Shown here piece by piece: positions 9,901-15,232 of a stretch of DNA of 33,821 nucleotides. The stretch comes from a virus. The position numbers were made by a program, and so were the translations under genes. The DNA is taken from positions 103,398 to 137,218 of the IMG/VR virus record IMGVR_UViG_3300044638_005715; one strand, written 5' to 3'. The notes beneath the pieces were generated by a model, which was given only the letters and a program-made list of their open reading frames with translations, did no database searches and was not told where the DNA came from. Numbering within the stretch: the first letter of the stretch is position 1; every line of letters begins with the position of its first letter.

Positions 9901-12900
9901 TTTAAATCACTTGTAAAATCAAAATCATCTCCCTGACCAGGAAGTGGTATATTGGTAAGACTACTAACCAAACCCTCGAATAAATAACCACCTATTGTTC
10001 CTTTTAATCCGGTATCCTTTACCATAAAACCAGCAGTATTCATGAATGCGGATGGATTTATATTTAATTTATTTTTACTTAAAATCGCATCAGCTAAGTC
10101 CATCATAGTATTACTAAGCATCATTTGTAATTGCTCTGAAATAATACTATTTATAGATGTCTTATAATCTTGTCGTATGTTTTCTGTAGAAGGATAAAAG
10201 GCAGGAACATCATTAGCGGCAGCAATATTTAAATCTTTAACTGTTCCCGCTGGTGAAGATTTGATAATACTAGTATCTTTAATTTTATCAAGTTCTTGTT
10301 TATAATTACTACTTAAAATAGTAAATAATGTAGTTGGCCCACTTAATGTCATTGGTTTATTACCCTTACTAGTATTAAACCGAGTCGTAATAGATGGACC
10401 TTCTGCTAGTTTTTTTTCATCAACGAGTCTTTGAGCAGTTTGTTCACTCACCTCTTTATTAAATGCTGATAATTCAGCAGTAGTAACAGATAATGGTGGA
10501 TTATTATTATATTTTGAGGCAATAATATTTTGTGCTGATGTAGTGAAATATTCATCAATATCAACATCATCATTGTTTGGGCTCTTAATAGTATAACCAA
10601 GACTAATAGATTTAGCCAATGATATAGGGCTAATAGATGAATACTTTTCAGTTAGTGATTGACCACCCTGTATGGAATTTAAACCCTTTTGTAATAAGTC
10701 ATCCTTAATACTTTTACTAACTTGTACTGATTTGCCCTTTGGCTGTGTATCCATATATTCCTTGGGTTTACCGCCAACAGGATTCATGAATAAACCAGCA
10801 AATTTATCCCTCTTTACATTTAGAACAACACCACCATCTGCAAAATATTGAGTATATTTAGAATCAATCAATTCCTTAAATTTATCTCTATCATATCTTC
10901 TATATTTATCAATGTAAACACTAATTGTCTTAGTTGTTGGATAAATATCATCAATATTTGGACTTAATGAATTCAAATAGCCCCTTTTAGAATTTAATGA
11001 CTTGGTTAATATAGTTAAATATGAATCAGATGTTGTAGACATTGATTTACCAAAATTTCTATCACTTTTAATCTCACCAAATGGTAAATCTAGAAAATCA
11101 TTATTTGTATTAACCTTTTTACCAGTTCTTTTACTAACTATTTTTTCAAATGCTAATCCCTTTGCTAAGTTAGAAGCTTCACCACTTTTTTCCTCTGATA
11201 TTTTAGCATTGACATAATTCTTTAAAGATTTCTTATCTGAACTTCTTAGTGGGTCTACTTCAACTGTATCATAATTCAATAATAAATTATCATCATGTCC
11301 ACCACGCTGTTTTCCCCAATTCTTCTTTGAATCAATTATTTGCCTCAAAGTTTTAATTCCCTGAATACCATCCCTTGGATATAATTGGCTCGTTTTAACT
11401 GGGCCACCTTCAGCAAAATATTGTGGGTTGGCATTTATTTTTTGCAGATTAGATAATCCAATTTGTCTAACAGATGATTTCTTTATAACGAACTCACCCG
11501 GTGTTAACATAGCTGGTACAGTATCTGAACTACCAGATCCTGGAATTGAACCACCAGAATTTCTACCAATCACACCTCTGCCACCACCGAATCCACCAGA
11601 AAATATTGATACTAAACCCTTTCCTAATTGTACTGAAGCAAAAGCAGTAAGAAGTGGTAAAATAGGTTCCATAGATTCGGCAACCTTAATCATGGCCGAC
11701 GCTATAGATAAAGATGTTCTAACAAAAAGTTGAAAAGTGTCTGATTTCTGAAATGTTCTAATTAAATCTTGAAATTCTTCCCTAACACGTTTAATCTGAT
11801 TTTCTAATGATTGTTGTGCGATTACCTGATCTTCTGTCAAGCTATTAGTAGAGCCCTGTGCAACTGCTAGTGCTTGTTCTGCCAATGTAAATTGTTTAAT
11901 TAACGGAATAACCTTACCGATCTGACGGAAACCACCTAATTCTTCAGTAATGGCCGCAAATCGAATGTCCCGTGGATCAATTTCACTTAGGCCCTGTGAA
12001 ATACGTTTAATGGCCTCAAATGGGCCAATGAACTTACCTTCTAAATCTTGTAATTCAATACCAAGTTTTTGTAATTGTGATATTGTTTCAACACGCTGAA
12101 TACGTGTAAAAATGGTCCTCAAACCGGTTGCAATACTTTCCGCAGATTCGCGAGTAGTAGCTCGTACAGAAGTGAAAAGGGACAATAATTCATTAAGGGA
12201 GCCACCAGCCGCCTCAAATGAACCCCCCGCCTTTCGAATGGTAGAAATTAAGTCTGATGATTCTACGGCGAATGCCTTAGAAACTTCGTTAATAGCACCA
12301 AGTGCCTGTTCTAGGAATTTAACATCGCCTCCAGCCCTAATCGCATCTTTTCGGAACTGACTTAATACTGCAATAGCACCTTCGGTAGTTTCTTCTATGT
12401 CATCGAATGACGCCGCTAATTGTGTTTTTGCCAATACTTCTAATGAGTCTTTTGTTTGTTTAGCTGAAAAACCAGCTTGTGATAATATGATAGCCGTATC
12501 TAATAGACCATCAGATGATAGACCAAGTGATTTAGATAAATTTACAACCTCAGTATTAAGATCTTGTAATTGTGCAACACTTTTCCCAGTAACCTGCGAC
12601 AATACCAACATCTTCTTTTCGAATTGTATAGCTTCCTTTAGAGATGATTTAATAGATCTTGCTAAACCAACGAATGTGCCAGTAGCAAAACTAATAGCAG
12701 CAAATCGACGGGCCCCAGTTCCAATAATATCAGCAAGGGCCGAATATTCTTTACGTGCAATCTTTGAATTCTTAGTAATATTTTGAATTTCTTGATTGAC
12801 TCTATTTAGGGCCCTTGGATCAGTTTGGGCCCTTACATCTATATTGACATTACCAAATTCACTTTTTAATTGATTTACAACCTTCGATAAATTACGAGGG

Positions 12901-12941
12901 CTCTGTAAATTCATTTCCAATGTCAAAGCATATTTAGCCAT
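3972..12941 (-). CDS. Tail tape measure protein with embedded enzyme-like domains
   Basis: The protein has 2,989 residues, very long for a tape measure. Residues ~95-370 match the PhageMin_Tail pattern (SLGLSSDGLLDTAIILSQAG, then a block containing SVRATTRESAESIATGL). Gly-Gly...TPGEF repeats lie at 461-513, 1072-1122, 2351-2397 and 2635-2689, and a degenerate YFADGG unit at 699-704. Between them are two PD-(D/E)xK-like segments (~520-698 and 705-1071) and an HExxH segment (~2398-2634). A helical/coiled-coil stretch lies near 1125-1165, and a Gly-rich hydrophobic stretch near 1480-1655. The C-terminus (MEHTVKFDGILNIGGLDIG) resembles the usual tape measure end. The start has a good ribosome site (AAGGGG) just after a terminator. 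In siphoviruses this protein sets tail length at about 1.5 angstrom per residue, which would allow up to about 450 nm if fully extended. The role is certain; the embedded activities are inferred. Confidence 0.96.
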   Translation of the reverse strand: MAKYALTLEMNLQSPRNLSKVVNQLKSEFGNVNIDVRAQTDPRALNRVNQEIQNITKNSKIARKEYSALADIIGTGARRFAAISFATGTFVGLARSIKSSLKEAIQFEKKMLVLSQVTGKSVAQLQDLNTEVVNLSKSLGLSSDGLLDTAIILSQAGFSAKQTKDSLEVLAKTQLAASFDDIEETTEGAIAVLSQFRKDAIRAGGDVKFLEQALGAINEVSKAFAVESSDLISTIRKAGGSFEAAGGSLNELLSLFTSVRATTRESAESIATGLRTIFTRIQRVETISQLQKLGIELQDLEGKFIGPFEAIKRISQGLSEIDPRDIRFAAITEELGGFRQIGKVIPLIKQFTLAEQALAVAQGSTNSLTEDQVIAQQSLENQIKRVREEFQDLIRTFQKSDTFQLFVRTSLSIASAMIKVAESMEPILPLLTAFASVQLGKGLVSIFSGGFGGGRGVIGRNSGGSIPGSGSSDTVPAMLTPGEFVIKKSSVRQIGLSNLQKINANPQYFAEGGPVKTSQLYPRDGIQGIKTLRQIIDSKKNWGKQRGGHDDNLLLNYDTVEVDPLRSSDKKSLKNYVNAKISEEKSGEASNLAKGLAFEKIVSKRTGKKVNTNNDFLDLPFGEIKSDRNFGKSMSTTSDSYLTILTKSLNSKRGYLNSLSPNIDDIYPTTKTISVYIDKYRRYDRDKFKELIDSKYTQYFADGGVVLNVKRDKFAGLFMNPVGGKPKEYMDTQPKGKSVQVSKSIKDDLLQKGLNSIQGGQSLTEKYSSISPISLAKSISLGYTIKSPNNDDVDIDEYFTTSAQNIIASKYNNNPPLSVTTAELSAFNKEVSEQTAQRLVDEKKLAEGPSITTRFNTSKGNKPMTLSGPTTLFTILSSNYKQELDKIKDTSIIKSSPAGTVKDLNIAAANDVPAFYPSTENIRQDYKTSINSIISEQLQMMLSNTMMDLADAILSKNKLNINPSAFMNTAGFMVKDTGLKGTIGGYLFEGLVSSLTNIPLPGQGDDFDFTSDLKNLSLIFSQMDDMNLVAADAKYQRERKSVDSIIRSKIPRFISQNTTGDLSQYIDDVKFFATGGLAKGTDTVPAMLTPGEFIVKKSSAEKIGYSRLSQMNNNPVSYFAEGSSYAYKELSNKENERVRKRIMDAQNKINEISIMQEMDQSRSEIKKLEKEKTSLQKEVDKLSNRLNRPTFSPSALSDYADLHGLGPIPDAMFDTGGGNSQNIVKKPISKISANIIKSQNTPTTPRVKGPVNDLAEQMVRYPEPIINSPPGVMPNTRFQESNPSLNKAYQNKLKYKAYIHTMGEKSNLPPLYSGQPNPSGYIEGLENPPIKMSRRFNRLAVNPQVVQENRASMTELYRQIAYKSGIADRGKVTPPETESQMKKTSEAIFSSLGIQGTAGVKGTELSQAMDLFIEEINKGTDAEEARIKAYDKIVTDRSKNLKAFASGLPDINKTGVSAFIAEKRGQLQSFGSNPAAIKDFTSKLSSSALTFSILSSSIGQVASQFGVLDQTMADAIGQSAMTFSAIFGIGTAFGDVLPESFAKLKGTVVGLTMGMALGASATELYASKFRSNAEKLQGEFNKLVKGIESGNKVKIGDMQRTLLDSMAESQRAVGIKSTGLIVTTIGTVAGAAIGTFIGGPFGTMVGGAIGGALGGALGSFAGSFDELSKVQIEAVNSYVDATYTAVKSISDFDSALNIAKLKNLDAVDSLSILSSETNKLVTSQKKAQSSARLNAAQMNVISQEPGWMQTLTGGKFGSSRGLTDIEKKNQEALQGALTEQNTKLTGARTQLESGIFEASESFGKSGKSIDQIFTQLSPALVNYKSTLEASLPEDKVGETYDAFVQGLRKSLDANEKQRQSTLELNALQKAQRESALETVRAFRTLSSIEFDNQKFSNSLDNLLSAVNGSSASFKQLQLPSVKDLNVDSLRTIDEMTKNLGSYGKNASANIAESIRIFQAAQDKLLNTEIVSGPGSIQTSQQLLEALGIGAGSNAGKQVSLAFNKIAKEQGANTIITQELINQLLESVITDSQSYIDVINKSASLMENQLAQLSKTIEQTNAQFAKVSELQKNSLNISNRLQDNISKILGDNFPGRNDMARRQANRNAAAQIPLNRFGINANNISDLSNAAKNAQRELNILARSNITGSDQVVKFNKLSEQLKLTTDRLRELSDQSELTNDVMSKFEKIQNGINQKNSKIEEFILGGAESRNAMSMDFAALQTSIMTGSFQTLNDEMRGRVSSLLESLSDVELTGGMTGKDIRRSLLAQDFLRMVPGATIKQAAQFVGAATTSEQDKLIASLTAISQQEQAANNALINIEMTAANTLMNAANLIKNTFANFQNRIGNSPLKFNMGGKVPGVGNSDNVEALLTPGEFVMRKDAVKKYGTGMMQKMNSGGIVKNYTGQDIKALSNKQIPETILDDLINSGLSVKRGPSLIDIDPELRFQQPRGYADNFSFNNVKGLYRDANKEILLKNDSGINVFGHELGHAFDYYKDSISQSKEYMIAYMKDISKLGKQDQERFKYLLQSGPAGKKESFASIFDSVIRNQSSSAKFFPETTRLVENITKNHEIDSLQNDYKKLMNLRDIEKQNYQNIESHITNTKSKISTSLVQNDPRIVKFLDMLNMAESMYANKFNSGGRVPGAGNSDTVPALLTPGEFVMNKRAVKEIGQYNLIAMNNGNIQKKAQGGTVQSVRDIKPKLKIFGSSSEEERTKELDKLIQDKQKLILADEQEKKKLEKQKNEKLIVDLDRQQRIRDKYSNPETQRKIEEAERINKQIEQERANIARPANLKPQSFADLGAGADIFETTMPVGPPVQRQKPSFIENRRGERQSRRDAARSQRDIAQQLNRGGLNVGRNIIAQQGPVFGGAPIVGRGQMPIVGRAQPQNQNQVVAPVAAPQRPMQAQGNMQQPFVDVAGLTKIAENINMISGKIEKVVNTLNGMKMEHTVKFDGILNIGGLDIGRMKEEFKQAISNLVVEEVKKHLDRKV
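4875..5039 (-). repeat. TPGEF linker repeat, copy 4 (tape measure residues 2635-2689)
   Basis: Pattern: FNSGGRVPGAGNSDTVPALL, then TPGEFVMNKRAVKEIG, then a short tail ending QGG. TPGEF occupies residues 2655-2659. It follows the metalloprotease-like segment and precedes a charged coiled-coil and Pro/Gln-rich region. Confidence 0.85.
5040..5750 (-). other. Embedded HExxH metalloprotease-like domain of the tape measure
   Basis: Residues ~2398-2634 lie exactly between two TPGEF repeats. The motif NVFGHELGHAFDYY gives H2484, E2485 and H2488, and KKESFASIF 47 residues later supplies E2535. This spacing and context fit a gluzincin: two His plus a downstream Glu as zinc ligands, with E2485 as catalytic base. 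Upstream, RGYADNFSFNNVKGLYRDAN resembles the strand-rich N-lobe that precedes such helices in toxin-type (anthrax lethal factor-like) peptidases. The residues are seen; the family assignment and activity are inferred. Confidence 0.6.
5751..5891 (-). repeat. TPGEF linker repeat, copy 3 (tape measure residues 2351-2397)
   Basis: Pattern: FNMGGKVPGVGNSDNVEALL, then TPGEFVMRKDAVKKYG, ending in MNSGG. TPGEF occupies residues 2371-2375. VEALL replaces the VPAML/VPALL of the other copies. It immediately precedes the HExxH segment. Confidence 0.85.
9576..9728 (-). repeat. TPGEF linker repeat, copy 2 (tape measure residues 1072-1122)
   Basis: Pattern: FATGGLAKGTDTVPAML, then TPGEFIVKKSSAEKIG, ending in SYFAEG. 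TPGEF occupies residues 1089-1093. The SDTV spacer is shortened relative to the other copies. It directly follows the second nuclease-like segment. Confidence 0.85.
9729..10829 (-). other. Embedded PD-(D/E)xK-like domain B of the tape measure
   Basis: Residues 705-1071 lie between the YFADGG half-repeat and the second TPGEF repeat. The C-terminal part reads GGYLFEGLVSSL (E989), then GDDFDF (D1005, D1006, D1008), then VAADAKYQRE (D1032, K1034). This E...D...(D)xK order, with hydrophobic strands around the acids, is the signature of a PD-(D/E)xK nuclease core with Asp in the third position. The N-terminal ~250 residues of the segment are Ser/Lys/Asn-rich and unrecognised. The similarity is weak and based on a motif only. 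Confidence 0.4.
10830..10847 (-). repeat. Degenerate half-repeat YFADGG (tape measure residues 699-704)
   Basis: The sequence YFADGG matches the ends of the full repeats (YFAEGG at 508-513). It is not followed by a TPGEF motif. It marks the boundary between the two nuclease-like segments, as if the rest of the linker had been lost. Confidence 0.5.
10848..11384 (-). other. Embedded MutH/Sau3AI-like PD-(D/E)xK domain A of the tape measure
   Basis: Residues ~520-698 follow the first TPGEF repeat. LAKGLAFEKIVS supplies E599, and NDFLDLPFGEIKSD supplies D615/D618, E623 and K625. The very short spacing from Asp to ExK inside a DF..L..GE.K string closely resembles MutH (DFpelGvElK; catalytic E56, D70, E77, K79), where a helix with Glu also precedes. 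This suggests a metal-dependent endonuclease fold. The motif is seen; whether the domain cuts DNA is not known. Confidence 0.5.
11403..11561 (-). repeat. TPGEF linker repeat, copy 1 (tape measure residues 461-513)
   Basis: Pattern: NSGGSIPGSGSSDTVPAML, then TPGEFVIKKSSVRQIG, then LQKINANPQYFAEGG. TPGEF occupies residues 480-484. It separates the conserved N-terminal tape-measure domain and its Gly-rich linker from the first nuclease-like segment. Confidence 0.85.
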
Positions 12942-12954
12942 TCAATACCCCTTC

Positions 12955-12983
12955 AAAAAAAATGGGGTGAAAAAATCACCCCA
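12955..12983 (-). terminator. Rho-independent terminator upstream of the tape measure gene
   Basis: On the minus strand an 8-bp stem (TGGGGTGA pairing with TCACCCCA, 5-nt loop) is followed at once by eight T residues. It lies between the stop of the 294-residue tail-assembly gene and the tape measure start. The tape measure ribosome site (AAGGGG) sits just beyond the T-run. On the plus strand no T-run follows, so only the minus direction is supported. Confidence 0.85.
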
Positions 12984-13016
12984 CAATTAGCTGATTTCAT
13001 ATAATTAATTACTCAA

Positions 13017-13901
13017 TCATTCGGGTGTTTCCTTTTTCTTTCTTCCCTTCTTTGGGGCCGTAGATTCTTCTAGTTCTACCTCTGTATCTTCTTCTACTAA
13101 GACTGGTTTCCCATCATCATCTAGAAACGGACTAAATTGAATAAGTTTTTCACCATTTTCATCAACTTCATTACCATCAAAGTCAACAAAATATTGTTCA
13201 CCATTTTCACGATATGCAACATATCGACCATCTTCATTAATTAATTTACCACTAGCATCAATTAAATGACCATCTTTATTGATTAATCGTAAATCTTTAT
13301 TAGCAAACTTATATTTAGTTAAAAATTGATTTTCAAATAAATTATTATAATAGTCTGGATCTAAACCATATAGATCACTAGCTAGTTCTGATGCGGCCCT
13401 ATTAGCCCAAGTCTCATTACTGCTATTTTCATATTCTTCTAGACTTTTCCAAATCCTATTACTATTTTGATCTACAACGCATGAAATCACGAATGCATCA
13501 AACCTAGCATTATCAGCTTGACCTTCCGCAGAATTATTCTCATACTGTTGCCGTTCACTAATTAATTCATTAAATTCGGCCCTTAACTTACGTGTTTGTA
13601 GAGCTATTTCACGGGCCTTTTGCAATGGTATACCACCAGACTTTAGAGCACTTTCATTATCTCCAATCTGCTTTAAAATGCCCCTATACTTGCTTTCCTT
13701 TTTGTCATCCCATACACCCTGTTCCCGCATATAATCATTGAGTTTTTGTTTTAGAATTGCCCCATTTTCCAATGCAGTCCTAAATGCCTTATTATATGCC
13801 GCCTGACTTTCCCTATAGTCTTTTACATTGGGCTTTTTAAGATATACGGTTACTTCTTTTCCCTTATTATCTACTGAATCAACTTTCTTTAAATCTGACA
13901 T
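13017..13901 (-). CDS. Tail assembly chaperone candidate with acidic DG repeats
   Basis: The product has 294 residues. It lies immediately before the tape measure, the position of the tape-measure chaperone (lambda G/GT equivalent) in siphoviruses. Residues 30-130 are mostly charged helix. Residues ~205-265 hold a short acidic repeat: INKDGHLID, SGKLINEDG, ENGEQYFVDFDG, VDENGEK, DDDGKP. The C-terminus is acidic and then basic (PKKGRKKKE). The start ATG at 13901 has an AGGAAT ribosome site and lies 4 nt after the preceding stop. A terminator follows. I see no slippery heptamer for a programmed frameshift. The function is inferred from position; the CDS is secure. Confidence 0.85.
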   Translation of the reverse strand: MSDLKKVDSVDNKGKEVTVYLKKPNVKDYRESQAAYNKAFRTALENGAILKQKLNDYMREQGVWDDKKESKYRGILKQIGDNESALKSGGIPLQKAREIALQTRKLRAEFNELISERQQYENNSAEGQADNARFDAFVISCVVDQNSNRIWKSLEEYENSSNETWANRAASELASDLYGLDPDYYNNLFENQFLTKYKFANKDLRLINKDGHLIDASGKLINEDGRYVAYRENGEQYFVDFDGNEVDENGEKLIQFSPFLDDDGKPVLVEEDTEVELEESTAPKKGRKKKETPE

Positions 13902-13905
13902 ATTC

Positions 13906-14166
13906 CTATTCCTCTATTGGTAAAACGATATTTGTATAAAAATCCACCTTATAATTATCAAAATCCTGGTGTAATCCACGTATTTGATTATTTCCCTTAT
14001 CTAATATTTCTGAACGAATTTTTTCAAATTGTTCACCGTCAACATATTTTTCTATAGTTGCAATCGCCCCTATCATTGTTGTATTGATTCTTTTACTACA
14101 TACATTATATAGTTTTTCCCTAGCTAAATGCCTATTTTTTTCCTCTCTTTTTTTCCTAAAACTCAT
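13906..14166 (-). CDS. Small tail-assembly-region protein, unknown
   Basis: An 86-residue, charged, mostly helical protein with a very basic N-terminus (MSFRKKREEKNRHLAREK). It contains two Cys-free amphipathic stretches and no known motif that I recognise. It starts at an ATG that overlaps the upstream stop (TAATG), with AGGAG seven bases before, so it is probably translationally coupled to the 349-residue gene. It sits between two genes that are probably tail-assembly factors and may be a partner of them. Confidence 0.8.
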   Translation of the reverse strand: MSFRKKREEKNRHLAREKLYNVCSKRINTTMIGAIATIEKYVDGEQFEKIRSEILDKGNNQIRGLHQDFDNYKVDFYTNIVLPIEE

Positions 14167-15215
14167 TATTTACTCCTAAATTTTTGATTAAACATTTCAT
14201 TTTTTCTCTGCATTAATTCCAACTGAACATCATTAAATTTAGTATCAGTAACTTTATCAACACTATTATTAATAATATTTTGTCTATCATTGATTACAGA
14301 TCTGGCCCACTGATCATTCATATCATAAATCTCTTTAGCCTCTTCTGCATTCTCAGCAAAAATCATGATTTCTTTCGAATTTCTAATTTTCTCATTCTTT
14401 ATGCCACCCTGAATGGCCCCTTGCCTTTTCTCCTTTTCCCTTTCCCTTCTTGTTTTTAGCATCCATCCGTCCAAACAATCATCATCATTTAAAATATTTT
14501 CTGTTGGACATTCTGGATTTTCATATATGTTATCATACATTATAGAGTATGAACAAAGGGTAATTTGATCCCTAGTATATTCTGTGGTTGGTTTTTTAAA
14601 TAGGTTTCCACCATTTTTAGCAGATAACCACATTGGCCTCCATGGCTCATTACGAGCTATATATCTTAATTCTGTATTATCTATAATATTTTGCTTATAT
14701 AGAGAAAGTGCCATTGATAAATCTATTTTCCCATCCCAATTATACTTAGATCCATCAATATTAAATGCAGAATGAGAAATGATCCACATCATACGTGAAT
14801 TTTCAGCGACTCCATCACAACTAAGGTGATCCATACTATGCTTTGATGAAAGCAAATTGGTAAATGATTGATTTTTTGATAGTAATTTCCTTTTGCATTC
14901 TTTTAAACCCTGTTTATCAAATGCATTTTCATAACATTCAATTTTCAAATTATCAATTTCCGTTTTAATTAATTCCAGTTCCTTGTCATATAGTGGATTC
15001 CATATATCATACTCATTTAACAATATATTTATTTCATATTCCGTATAAACACCGGTTAAATAAGCATATTCATAATTAGAATCATAAAGCTCAAAAGATT
15101 CTAATAGTAATTGTGGAGTAGGCTCGTTTATAAAAATAGAAAGGTCGCCATACTTAATAAGCTGGCGACCATTAATTATTCTATATAATAGAAGATTTAA
15201 TCTATTGTCCTTCAT
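14166..15215 (-). CDS. Tail assembly protein candidate (349 aa)
   Basis: The gene directly follows the tail tube gene (17-nt gap) and precedes two further tail-assembly candidates and the tape measure. This is where tail chaperones are found. It is rich in Asn, Asp, Glu and Tyr and lacks signal or membrane segments. The N-terminal ~100 residues look helical. A central part (residues ~150-260) has aromatic residues (WIISHSAFNIDGSKYNWDG; ARNEPWRPMWLSAKNGGN). The C-terminal ~90 residues are highly charged coiled helix (RREREKEKRQG). I do not recognise the family with certainty. A terminator-like hairpin lies inside codons ~16-25. Confidence 0.85.
   Translation of the reverse strand: MKDNRLNLLLYRIINGRQLIKYGDLSIFINEPTPQLLLESFELYDSNYEYAYLTGVYTEYEINILLNEYDIWNPLYDKELELIKTEIDNLKIECYENAFDKQGLKECKRKLLSKNQSFTNLLSSKHSMDHLSCDGVAENSRMMWIISHSAFNIDGSKYNWDGKIDLSMALSLYKQNIIDNTELRYIARNEPWRPMWLSAKNGGNLFKKPTTEYTRDQITLCSYSIMYDNIYENPECPTENILNDDDCLDGWMLKTRREREKEKRQGAIQGGIKNEKIRNSKEIMIFAENAEEAKEIYDMNDQWARSVINDRQNIINNSVDKVTDTKFNDVQLELMQRKNEMFNQKFRSK
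15131..15170 (-). terminator. Terminator/attenuator-like hairpin inside the 5' end of the 349-aa gene
   Basis: On the minus strand GGTCGCCA and TGGCGACC form a perfect 8-bp stem around a 12-nt loop (15143-15150 with 15163-15170). It is followed by a T-rich run (TTTCTATTTTTAT) with two interruptions. The hairpin lies about 63 nt beyond the tail tube stop, yet within the coding region of the next gene. It could give partial termination so that tube protein exceeds the tail-assembly proteins. Coding constraint could also produce it by chance. Confidence 0.4.
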
Positions 15216-15232
15216 ATGGTCCTAGTAAAAAT

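Noticed and set aside
12397-12786. 129-residue plus-strand ORF
   Set aside because: Lies opposite the well-conserved tape-measure N-terminal domain, whose coding pattern is clear; the plus frame has no independent support.
14160-14200. Programmed frameshift joining two tail-assembly genes, as in lambda G/GT
   Set aside because: The A/T-rich run before the stop (CAAAAATTTAGG) does not form a valid slippery heptamer in the zero frame; an AGGAG ribosome site and TAATG coupling explain the second gene.
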